DNA from: Paracoccaceae bacterium
GTDB lineage: Bacteria > Pseudomonadota > Alphaproteobacteria > Rhodobacterales > Rhodobacteraceae
Length of the DNA stretch: 10,478 bases
Direction: 5' to 3'
NCBI GenBank assembly: GCA_027080755.1
Contig: JALWQC010000489.1
Location: 1 to 10,478 of the forward strand
Under the pieces are notes generated by a model. It had not been told where the DNA came from. It saw only the letters and a program-made list of their open reading frames with translations, and ran no database searches. Within the stretch, counting starts at the first letter, position 1; each line of letters begins with the position of its first letter. Below are positions 1 through 5,498 of the stretch, in pieces. Position numbers and translations under genes: made by a program.

Positions 1-37
1 TTCCAGACTGGCGGCCACCTTTGCCGCCAGTCTGGAA
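1..37. repeat. Perfect 15-bp inverted repeat inside scpA
   Basis: Bases 1-15 (TTCCAGACTGGCGGC) are the exact reverse complement of 23-37, separated by a 7-base loop (CACCTTT, 16-22). The repeat touches the window edge, so it could be longer. It lies wholly in coding sequence (residues reading RLAATFAASLEL) and would fold into a very stable mRNA stem about 80 nt before the scpB start. No T-run follows it, so it does not look like an ordinary terminator. Its function is unknown. Confidence 0.8.
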
Positions 38-118
38 CTGGCCAAGGAGGGGCGCGTGGAAATCCGCCAGACGGAAATGTTCGCGCCCATCATGTTGCGC
101 AAGAAACTGGCCCGTTAA
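1..118 (+). CDS. scpA: ScpA, segregation and condensation protein A (3' end only)
   Basis: Only the last 38 complete codons are present, in frame from base 2, ending in TAA at 116-118. The tail reads as the typical ScpA C-terminus, a short winged-helix segment with the pattern LELAKEG, then a valine-containing strand and a Q...F.PI motif, ending LRKKLAR. ScpA is the kleisin subunit that bridges the SMC head domains and recruits ScpB in the SMC-ScpAB condensin complex on the nucleoid. The stop codon is one base from the scpB ATG, so the two genes are surely co-transcribed and probably translationally coupled. The identification rests on this short tail plus the scpB neighbour. The coding sequence contains a striking perfect inverted repeat (listed separately). 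Confidence 0.85.
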   Translation, partial: SRLAATFAASLELAKEGRVEIRQTEMFAPIMLRKKLAR

Positions 119-119
119 G

Positions 120-758
120 ATGGACGACACACCGGAAAACGAAATCGAATCCCTGTTCGAAGCCCCGCCGATGGGCGAACAGGAACGCATGATAGAGGCG
201 ATCCTCTTTGCCACCGCCACGCCGATGACCAGCAAGCAACTGGCCGAACGGATGCCCCACGGCTGCGAGGTCCCCGAGGCCCTGGCCCGCCTGCGCAAAC
301 GCTACGAGGGCAGGGGGGTGCATCTGGTCAAGGCGGGGGACGGCTGGGCCTTTCGCACGGCGCCCGATCTGGGCTTTTTGATGCAAAAGGAAACGGTGGA
401 AACGCGCAAACTGTCGCAAGCGGCCATCGAAACACTGGCGATCATCGCCTACCACCAGCCCACAACCCGCGCCGAGATAGAGGAAATCCGCGGTGTCTCT
501 GTATCGCGTGGCACGCTCGATATGCTGCTGGAACTGGGGTGGATCAAGCTGGGCCGCCGTCGCATGACCCCGGGGCGCCCCGTAACCTTTATCGTCACAC
601 AGGAATTTCTGGATCACTTCGGGCTGGAAAGCAGCCGCGATCTGCCCGGCATCAAGGAACTGCGCGCCGCCGGCATTCTGGACAACCGCCCCCCGCCGGG
701 CGTCAAGCCGGAGGACGAAGACGGCGAAACCCGTGGTCAGGACGACATGTTCGAATAG
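120..758 (+). CDS. scpB: ScpB, segregation and condensation protein B
   Basis: A 212-residue protein. ScpB is a dimer of tandem winged-helix proteins that binds the central part of ScpA in the SMC condensin complex for chromosome condensation and segregation. The first winged helix is visible around residues 20-85 (ERMIEAILFATATPMTSKQLAERM). The second contains the family signature IETLAIIAYHQPTTRAEIEEIRGV (about residues 105-128), followed by the glycine-arginine turn GRRRMTPGRP and the motif FLDHFGLESSRDLPGI. The start at 120 is chosen because it follows the scpA stop by one base and leaves a normal family length; an upstream in-frame start at 21 would lie inside scpA in another frame. No strong ribosome binding site is seen, which fits translational coupling to scpA. 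The acidic tail ends at a TAG whose last base abuts the left copy of the dcd-end repeat. Confidence 0.95.
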   Translation: MDDTPENEIESLFEAPPMGEQERMIEAILFATATPMTSKQLAERMPHGCEVPEALARLRKRYEGRGVHLVKAGDGWAFRTAPDLGFLMQKETVETRKLSQAAIETLAIIAYHQPTTRAEIEEIRGVSVSRGTLDMLLELGWIKLGRRRMTPGRPVTFIVTQEFLDHFGLESSRDLPGIKELRAAGILDNRPPPGVKPEDEDGETRGQDDMFE

Positions 759-791
759 CTACCTGAAATGTTTCGACAGCTTCAGGCCCTG
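758..791 (+). repeat. Left copy of 34-bp direct repeat (duplicated 3' end of dcd)
   Basis: This segment matches 2410-2443 at 31 of 34 positions; the differences are at 768, 780 and 789. Read on the minus strand it encodes QGLKLSKHFR-stop, exactly the last ten residues of the intact dcd gene at 2411-3493, and all three differences fall on silent third codon positions. Similarity stops abruptly at 792. The core has imperfect dyad symmetry: arms CCTGAA (762-767) and TTCAGG (781-786), inner TGT/ACA around a TTCG centre (772-775). It directly adjoins the scpB stop codon, giving back-to-back convergent stops TAG-CTA. It is either a displaced gene tail or one of two attachment-type ends of the inserted block. 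Confidence 0.9.
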
Positions 792-806
792 AATAAAATT
801 AGAACA

Positions 807-834
807 TTTACATCGGTCGCGGGACTTATATATT
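807..834 (+). promoter_or_regulatory. Candidate sigma-70-type promoter for the inserted hydrolase gene
   Basis: TTTACA (807-812) and TATATT (829-834), each one base from consensus, are separated by 16 bases. They lie inside the AT-rich insert, between the left repeat and the ATG at 888. This suggests that the inserted gene carries its own promoter. The call is by eye only, and AT-rich sequence gives such matches more often than the surrounding DNA. Confidence 0.45.
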
Positions 835-887
835 TGTGGGACTGTCGTGTAAGCAAGATTAACACCTTGAGTTCTATAAGGGTTTCG

Positions 888-2405
888 ATGCCACTAGATG
901 TTTATATATTTATCGGGCAAAGCAATATGTCCGGTCTTGTTAATGGCTTTTCGAATGTATCCCAAAAGTGGCTGTCTCCTGTTCCCAATGTATCCATATG
1001 GGATGCCGGCAAGTGGGCGGTGTTTGATCCTCTGAATATTGCGGATACCCGACTTGGGCCCGAGTTTTCGTTTATACATGAACTGGTTAATTCCGGTCAC
1101 GGGCCATTTGGAATTATTAAGCTCTCCAAGCCCGCTACGTATCTTGCGACAGATTGGCGTGCAAAAAATGGGCGGCTGTATAAAAAACTTGTCAAGGAAG
1201 TTCGAAATGCAGGTCAGGAAAACAAGATAAAAATCAAAGGCGTCTTATGGGTTCAAGGGGAAGCCGATGCAATCGATGAAGTAAACGCGAAAAATTATCG
1301 TTCCAATCTGGAGCATTTCGTAACCAGCTTGCGTAATGACCTGAAGATTGAAGAGGCACCTTTTATAGCGGCTGTCGTTAATCCTCCTTTGGATATTTGC
1401 CCTTATGTTTTCTTGGTTAACGAGGCTCAAAGAAAAAATTCCCTGTCGAATTATCACACTGTCGAATGTCATGATTTGCCAAAAAGGCGTGATAATCTGC
1501 ATTACTCCGTGCGGGGATTGTCAAAGCTTGGAAAAAGGCTGGCTTCCGAAGTTTTGAAGTTGGAAACGGTGAGTGAAACTCTGGAAGAGTATTTTTATAC
1601 CGGTGATCTGTTGCGCTTGAAATTCAACGGATACCCGATTGACGACGGGAAACTGGTGTTGTGTATGCCGCATGCTGTTGTTGGAAACGGTTTTGAAGAA
1701 AAGGGGTTTGGCGAAGATTATTTTTCCAAGAAAGGCCAAGCCGCGGTTTATCTGTTCTCCAGGCATTCGGATTGGTTTCAAAACGCCGAGATATGGGATG
1801 CTATGGACGCATTGAGGGAAAAATTTCCTAATGCCGAGATCCTTATTTATGGTGCCAGTATGGGGGCCTATGGGGCGCTGCTGGTTTCAAAATACATCGG
1901 TGCAACCAAAGTATTGGCCATAGCTCCGCAGTATTCGATAGATCGGAAATCTGTTCCATTTGAATATCGCTGGAAAAATGCAATCAGAAATATTGGCTCT
2001 TTCCGCTATGATCTTGGGGAATATATTTCCGGGGATTGTACAATATGGGTCTTTTATGACCCATACCATCTGGACCGAAAGCATATTGAAATGATGCCCG
2101 ACACTGAAAACTGGGAACACTTCAGGCTGCCTTTTGTCGGTCATAGGCCGCTGGAATTTATTATCGAACTCGGGCTTTTTAGTGAAATTTTTTCTGCCTG
2201 TATAAATAATGACGTAACGGCTGCGGAATTACGTAAAAAAATTAAATCGGAAAGAATGAATAGCCAGTGGTATTGGGTGAATCTCGGGGGGGTGGCAATA
2301 AAAAATCATAGACATATTGCACATATTGCGTGTGAAAACGCCGAGAAACTGGGGCCTGCAAGCCGCAAGTTGAAAAAGCTGAAAAACGCCCTAAGCATGG
2401 AATAG
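888..2405 (+). CDS. Two-domain hydrolase: SGNH/sialate-O-acetylesterase-like domain plus alpha/beta-hydrolase-like domain, on an AT-rich insert
   Basis: A 505-residue protein with no signal peptide. Residues about 4-225 carry the SGNH-esterase blocks as seen in carbohydrate esterase family 6/SASA proteins: GQSNMSG with candidate nucleophile Ser12, LWVQGEAD (Gln123-Gly124-Glu125), and DNLHYS with the Asp202/His205 pair. Residues about 245-435 look like an alpha/beta hydrolase: nucleophile elbow YGASMGAYGAL (Ser324), a possible acid at Asp391 (FYDPYH) and a possible base at His419 (VGHRP). About 70 further residues are lysine-rich and unrecognised. Family knowledge suggests removal of acyl groups from sugars, but the substrate is not deducible. 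The frame stays open upstream to an ATG at 768 inside the repeat; 888 is preferred because an AAGGG ribosome binding site lies five bases upstream and the first domain strand begins there. Base composition is far more AT-rich than its neighbours, indicating acquisition. It is convergent with dcd, with 5 bases between the stop codons. Confidence 0.8.
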   Translation: MPLDVYIFIGQSNMSGLVNGFSNVSQKWLSPVPNVSIWDAGKWAVFDPLNIADTRLGPEFSFIHELVNSGHGPFGIIKLSKPATYLATDWRAKNGRLYKKLVKEVRNAGQENKIKIKGVLWVQGEADAIDEVNAKNYRSNLEHFVTSLRNDLKIEEAPFIAAVVNPPLDICPYVFLVNEAQRKNSLSNYHTVECHDLPKRRDNLHYSVRGLSKLGKRLASEVLKLETVSETLEEYFYTGDLLRLKFNGYPIDDGKLVLCMPHAVVGNGFEEKGFGEDYFSKKGQAAVYLFSRHSDWFQNAEIWDAMDALREKFPNAEILIYGASMGAYGALLVSKYIGATKVLAIAPQYSIDRKSVPFEYRWKNAIRNIGSFRYDLGEYISGDCTIWVFYDPYHLDRKHIEMMPDTENWEHFRLPFVGHRPLEFIIELGLFSEIFSACINNDVTAAELRKKIKSERMNSQWYWVNLGGVAIKNHRHIAHIACENAEKLGPASRKLKKLKNALSME

Positions 2406-2409
2406 CCCT

Positions 2410-2443
2410 GCTACCTGAAGTGTTTCGACAGTTTCAGGCCTTG
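2410..2443 (+). repeat. Right copy of 34-bp direct repeat (3' end of intact dcd)
   Basis: This copy forms the last ten codons and stop of dcd on the minus strand and lies 4 bases after the stop of the inserted gene. Relative to the left copy (758-791) it differs at 2420, 2432 and 2441, all silent in dcd. The dyad arms CCTGAA (2414-2419) and TTCAGG (2433-2438), the inner TGT/ACA and the central TTCG (2424-2427) are unchanged between copies; two of the three differences sit in the bulge between the outer and inner stems. GAATAG precedes both copies, directly at the left one and with a CCCTG spacer at the right one, which may be chance. Confidence 0.9.
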
Positions 2444-3493
2444 CCCCTGATAGTTTGATCCCATGTCCTTGCCATAGAGGATATCGGGCACCTCGGTCAT
2501 GCGTTCATAGACCAGCCGCCCGACGATTTGTCCGTGTTCCAGGGCAAAGGGGGCCTCGTGGCAGCGGACTTCCAGCACCCCGCGCGACCCTTGCCCGCCG
2601 GCCGCGGCATGGCCGAAACCGGGGTCGAAGAAACCGGCGTAATGCACGCGGAATTCCCCGACCATCGCCAGATAGGGGGCCATTTCGGCGGCGCAATCGG
2701 GGGGGACATGCACGGCCTCGCGGCTGACCAGAATGTAAAACGCCCCGGGATCAAGGATCATCGAGCCGTTCTGCGTGCGCACCGGCTCCCAGAACTCGGA
2801 GGGGTCGTAAAAGGCAATGCGGTCCAGATCGATCAGCCCCGTGTGCGGTTTGGCGCGATAGCCGACGATGCCGTCCTTGCGCGGGGTCAGATCGACGGAA
2901 AAGCCCAGCCCGTTGTCTATGTGGGCCTCTACGTCCACCAGCGCCTGTTCCGCATCCATCGCGCGCAGCTCGTCATCAGACAGCACAACCTGCCCCTGAC
3001 GGAAACGGATCTGGTTCAGGCGCATGCCCGGGCGGGCCAGCACGGAAAAGGATCGGGGCGAGATTTCGGCGTAAAGCGGGCCTTCATAGCCGGCCTCTAT
3101 CCGGTCGAATTCGGTGCCGCTGTCGGTAATCAGCCGCGTGAACAGGTCTAGCCGTCCGGTGGAGCTTTTGGCGTTGGCGACCGCGTTGATCGTTTCGGGC
3201 AGGGCCAGCCCCTCCATCAACGGGACCACATAGACGCAGCCTTTTTCCAGCACCGCGCCGTTGGTCAAATCAATGCTGTGCATGGCAAAATCCTGCAGGC
3301 GGTCCGCCACCGTGGAACCGGCCCCCGGCAGGAAAGAGGCCCGCACCCGCCACGCCACATTCCCCAGCCGCAGGTCCAGCGAGGCAGGCTGTATCTGTCC
3401 GTCCGGCACCGGCTGTGTTGCAGTGATGCGCCCGTCGGCAAGCATGTCACGAATGGTCTGGCTGGGCAGAACGCCCTGTGTGGTGCTGTTCAT
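2411..3493 (-). CDS. dcd: 2'-deoxycytidine 5'-triphosphate deaminase, long double-domain alphaproteobacterial form
   Basis: A 360-residue protein of the dUTPase/Dcd fold superfamily, deaminating dCTP to dUTP to feed dTMP synthesis in the cytoplasm. Two related halves are visible. In the first, DGQIQPASLDLRLG (residues 32-45) is the N-terminal family motif, followed by AKSSTGRLDLFTRLITD and AGYEGPLYAEISPRSFSVL with RPGMRLNQIRF. The second half repeats the pattern with AGFFDPGFGH and GVLEVRCHEAPFALEHGQIVGRLVYE. E. coli Dcd is about 193 residues, so this resembles a duplicated fold within one chain. The C-terminal tail (GSNYQGQGLKLSKHFR) is the part duplicated at 758-791. GGGGAC lies 5 bases before the ATG as ribosome binding site. 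A terminator hairpin ends 24 nt upstream of the start codon, leaving little room for a dedicated promoter. The fold family is certain; dCTP rather than dUTP as substrate comes from family annotation. Confidence 0.88.
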   Translation of the reverse strand: MNSTTQGVLPSQTIRDMLADGRITATQPVPDGQIQPASLDLRLGNVAWRVRASFLPGAGSTVADRLQDFAMHSIDLTNGAVLEKGCVYVVPLMEGLALPETINAVANAKSSTGRLDLFTRLITDSGTEFDRIEAGYEGPLYAEISPRSFSVLARPGMRLNQIRFRQGQVVLSDDELRAMDAEQALVDVEAHIDNGLGFSVDLTPRKDGIVGYRAKPHTGLIDLDRIAFYDPSEFWEPVRTQNGSMILDPGAFYILVSREAVHVPPDCAAEMAPYLAMVGEFRVHYAGFFDPGFGHAAAGGQGSRGVLEVRCHEAPFALEHGQIVGRLVYERMTEVPDILYGKDMGSNYQGQGLKLSKHFR

Positions 3494-3516
3494 CCTGTCC
3501 CCGTCCCCTTGCAGAC

Positions 3517-3545
3517 AAAAACGCCGGCGTTGCCGCCAGCGTTTT
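3517..3545 (-). terminator. Intrinsic terminator downstream of tRNA-Pro
   Basis: Read on the minus strand, a 12-bp stem (3534-3545 with 3518-3529, one G-T pair) closes a four-base GCAA loop of the stable GNRA type and ends in five T residues. It lies 6 bases past the tRNA 3' end. The outer four pairs are A-T, so on the plus strand it also has a short T run and could act weakly in both directions. It also sits in the leader of dcd. Confidence 0.85.
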
Positions 3546-3551
3546 GAAAAA

Positions 3552-3628
3552 TGGTCGGGCTAGCGGGATTCGAACCCACGACCTTCCGTCCCCCAGACGG
3601 ACGCGCTACCAGACTGCGCCATAGCCCG
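3552..3628 (-). tRNA. tRNA-Pro (anticodon GGG)
   Basis: A 77-nt cloverleaf with encoded CCA (TGG at 3552-3554 on the plus strand). The acceptor stem CGGGCTA pairs perfectly with TAGCCCG, and A is the discriminator base. The D-arm is GCGC-AGTCTGGTA-GCGC. The anticodon stem TCCGT/ACGGA encloses loop CTGGGGG, with T33 and anticodon GGG. The T-arm GTGGG/CCCGC (one G-T pair) carries the standard TTCGAAT loop. It reads CCC and CCU proline codons. It has its own promoter upstream and a terminator downstream. Confidence 0.97.
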
Positions 3629-3637
3629 AACGAGGGT

Positions 3638-3665
3638 GTTATAACGCAGATATTTCCGGTGGCAA
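3638..3665 (-). promoter_or_regulatory. Promoter of tRNA-Pro
   Basis: On the minus strand TTGCCA (3665-3660) and TATAAC (3643-3638) are separated by 16 bases. The -10 element ends 9 bases before the mature tRNA 5' end, so the transcript would start almost at the tRNA. It is read by eye, but the element quality and position agree well. Confidence 0.65.
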
Positions 3666-3695
3666 GCGCGAAACGGCCCAGCATCTGTCTTACCT

Positions 3696-4106
3696 CTAAA
3701 TTTCTGCCGACATTCTGGAATGCAAGGCCAGAAGGCGGGCGTAAAGCGGGGCGAGCTGCGCGGATCTGTCCGGTTTTGCCTGCGGTTCGGGGGGCGGCGG
3801 CGTGGTGACGGTCGGCGTTTCCGCCCCGTCCAGCGCGGCCTGTCCGATGGCGGTTACCGCCTTGACACCGCGTTCGCGCAGCACCTTCTGCGCGCCCTTG
3901 ATGGTTAGCCCGTCTTCATACAACAGATGTTTGATGCCGCCGATCAGGGCAATATCCCCGGGGCGGTAATAGCGCCGCCCGCCGCCGCGTTTGACCGGCT
4001 TTATCTGGCTGAACTTGCTTTCCCAGAACCGCAGAACATGCGACGGCACCCCCAGAATATTGCTAACCTCGCTTATGGTGCGAAAGGCAGAGGGGGATTT
4101 TTCCAT
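3696..4106 (-). CDS. MerR-family transcriptional regulator encoded next to ihfA
   Basis: A 136-residue protein. The N-terminal MerR-type winged helix is clear: [25 protein letters not shown] (about residues 8-32), then the wing [17 protein letters not shown] and a second helical pair ending [11 protein letters not shown]. There is no cysteine-rich metal-binding tail. Instead there is a proline-rich linker ([10 protein letters not shown]) and a short helix, as in CarA/LitR-like small regulators without an effector domain in this length class. The gene starts 3 bases after the ihfA stop, with GAGGG six bases before its ATG inside the end of ihfA, so it belongs to the same transcript. This neighbour arrangement is familiar in alphaproteobacteria. 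Its targets and ligand cannot be told from sequence. Confidence 0.88.
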   Translation of the reverse strand: MEKSPSAFRTISEVSNILGVPSHVLRFWESKFSQIKPVKRGGGRRYYRPGDIALIGGIKHLLYEDGLTIKGAQKVLRERGVKAVTAIGQAALDGAETPTVTTPPPPEPQAKPDRSAQLAPLYARLLALHSRMSAEI

Positions 4107-4109
4107 GGG

Positions 4110-4418
4110 CTACCCTCGGGATTTGTTACCCGCGTCCACGCGTTCCTTCATCAGGTGCGAGGGGCGGAAGGTCAGGACACGGCGCGGGGCGATGGGGACC
4201 TCTTCGCCGGTTTTGGGGTTGCGGCCGATGCGTTCGTTCTTGTCCCGGATAGAAAACGTCCCGAAAGAGGAAATCTTTACGCTTTCGCCGGAAACCAGCG
4301 CGTCGGAGATATGGTTCAGGACGGATTCCACCAGATCGGCGGATTCGTTGCGCGACAGGCCCACCTCGCGGAAAACGGCTTCGCTCAAATCCATTCGTGT
4401 CAATGTCGACTCGCTCAT
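4110..4418 (-). CDS. ihfA: Integration host factor subunit alpha
   Basis: A 102-residue HU/IHF-fold DNA-bending protein (E. coli IhfA has 99). Visible features are the helical N-terminus ([32 protein letters not shown]), the core strand motif [27 protein letters not shown] and the beta-arm with its intercalating proline in [10 protein letters not shown], then [14 protein letters not shown]. IhfA pairs with IhfB to make sharp bends for replication, recombination and transcription. The start at 4418 is chosen because AAGGA lies 8 bases upstream and the N-terminus then matches the family; an ATG seven codons further up has no good ribosome binding site. The leader contains a perfect inverted repeat that covers this ribosome binding site. 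Confidence 0.95.
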   Translation of the reverse strand: MSESTLTRMDLSEAVFREVGLSRNESADLVESVLNHISDALVSGESVKISSFGTFSIRDKNERIGRNPKTGEEVPIAPRRVLTFRPSHLMKERVDAGNKSRG

Positions 4419-4419
4419 A

Positions 4420-4456
4420 CCAATATCCTTTCCATACATTTCCCACAGGATATTGG
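4420..4456. repeat. 10-bp perfect inverted repeat in the ihfA leader
   Basis: CCAATATCCT (4420-4429) is the exact reverse complement of 4447-4456, with a 17-base spacer. On the ihfA sense strand the downstream arm is AGGATATTGG, ending two bases before the start codon and containing the AGGA ribosome binding site. The upstream arm overlaps the candidate -10 element. It could be an operator for a dimeric protein, or an RNA hairpin hiding the ribosome binding site if transcription starts further upstream. Confidence 0.75.
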
Positions 4457-4476
4457 ATTTAGTAAAACAGAGTCAA
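4447..4476 (-). promoter_or_regulatory. Candidate promoter for ihfA-merR
   Basis: On the minus strand TTGACT (4476-4471) and TATCCT (4452-4447) have an 18-base spacer. This is the AT-rich part of the 101-base gap between fabH and ihfA. The -10 match is modest. If correct, transcription would start inside the loop of the inverted repeat at 4420-4456. The genes might equally be read through from fabH. Confidence 0.35.
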
Positions 4477-4519
4477 TAACAATGACTTAGGGGCGGACCG
4501 GATCGGGGGGATTTCCGCC

Positions 4520-5497
4520 TTACCAGCGCAGGACCGCCGCACCCCATGTCAGGCCGCCGCCGATGGCCTCCAGCAACAACAGGTCACCCTGCTTGATCTG
4601 CCCGCGTTCGGCGGCAACCGACAGGGCCATGGGGATGGACGCGGCCGAGGTGTTGCCGTGATCCTGCACGGTGACCACAACGCGATCCATCGATACGCCG
4701 ACCTTCTGCGCCGTGCGTTTGATGATGCGCAGATTGGCCTGATGCGGCACGATCCAGTCGATGTCGTCCGCATGCAGTCCGGCCTTGTCCAGCGCGGTTT
4801 CCCCGCAGGCGGCCAGCTTGGCAACGGCATGTTTGAACACCTCTTGCCCCTGCATCTTCACAACCCCCGCCGTCCCGGTAGAGGAAACCCCCCCGTCCAC
4901 ATACAAAAGATCGTTGAAACGGCCGTCGGAATTCAGGTCCGTGGCCAGAATCCCGCGATCAGAACCGGTGCCTTCGCCGGGCTCGGCCTGCAGAATCACA
5001 GCGCCGGCCCCGTCGCCAAACAGCACGCAGGTGGTGCGGTCTTCCCAGTCCAGAATACGCGAGAACGTCTCGGCCCCGATCACCATCACGGTTTTCGCCT
5101 GCCCCGAGGTAATCATCGCATTGGCATTGGAAAGCGCGAAAATAAAGCCGGCGCAAACGGCCTGGATGTCGAAGGCAAAGCCGTGCGTCAGGCCGATGGC
5201 ATGCTGCACGCGCGTGGCGGTGGAAGGGAAGGTCTGGTCCGGTGTGGCGGTGGCCAGCACGATGGCATCCAGGTCATTGCCCTGCATTCCGGCCTTTGCC
5301 AGCGCCATTTTCGCCGCCTCAATCGCCAGATCCGAGGTTTTCTGCCCCTCGGCAGCAAAATGGCGGCGCTCGATTCCCGTGCGCGAGCGGATCCACTCGT
5401 CCGAGGTGTCCAGCGTTTCGGCAAATTCGGCGTTTTCCACCACCCGTTCAGGCAGATAATGGCCGTAGCCTTTGACGACTGCGCGGATCACGCTCAT
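4520..5497 (-). CDS. fabH: Beta-ketoacyl-ACP synthase III (FabH)
   Basis: A 325-residue condensing enzyme that joins a short acyl-CoA to malonyl-ACP, the first elongation step of type II fatty-acid synthesis. The catalytic triad is intact: Cys115 in AVCAGF, His252 in VPHQAN and Asn282 in DHGNTSAAS. Other hallmarks are DEWIRSRTGIERR near residue 33, GDGAGAVILQ at 161-170 and the C-terminal GGGLTWGAAVLRW. The length is normal for the family. The ATG at 5497 follows the plsX stop by one base (TAATATG), with GGGGA six bases upstream inside plsX; the open frame above it reads through plsX and is not used. Spacing implies translation coupled to plsX. Confidence 0.97.
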   Translation of the reverse strand: MSVIRAVVKGYGHYLPERVVENAEFAETLDTSDEWIRSRTGIERRHFAAEGQKTSDLAIEAAKMALAKAGMQGNDLDAIVLATATPDQTFPSTATRVQHAIGLTHGFAFDIQAVCAGFIFALSNANAMITSGQAKTVMVIGAETFSRILDWEDRTTCVLFGDGAGAVILQAEPGEGTGSDRGILATDLNSDGRFNDLLYVDGGVSSTGTAGVVKMQGQEVFKHAVAKLAACGETALDKAGLHADDIDWIVPHQANLRIIKRTAQKVGVSMDRVVVTVQDHGNTSAASIPMALSVAAERGQIKQGDLLLLEAIGGGLTWGAAVLRW

Positions 5498-5498
5498 A

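Noticed and set aside
768..887. An upstream extension of the inserted hydrolase gene to an ATG at 768.
   Set aside because: That ATG lies inside the duplicated dcd tail, has no ribosome binding site, and the added 40 residues resemble no domain; 888 has a clear AAGGG site.
792..2409. Transposase-type insertion sequence as the explanation of the insert.
   Set aside because: The ends are direct, not terminal inverted, repeats, there is no transposase, and a 34-bp target duplication is far longer than insertion sequences make.
4457..4490. A possible IHF binding site for autoregulation upstream of ihfA.
   Set aside because: The nearest stretch (GTCAATAACAATGAC) lacks the spaced TTR half of the IHF consensus.
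4457..4519. A possible fabH terminator (GGCGGA at 4492-4497 with TCCGCC at 4514-4519).
   Set aside because: The stem is only six pairs with a 16-base loop and no T run, so read-through into ihfA remains possible.
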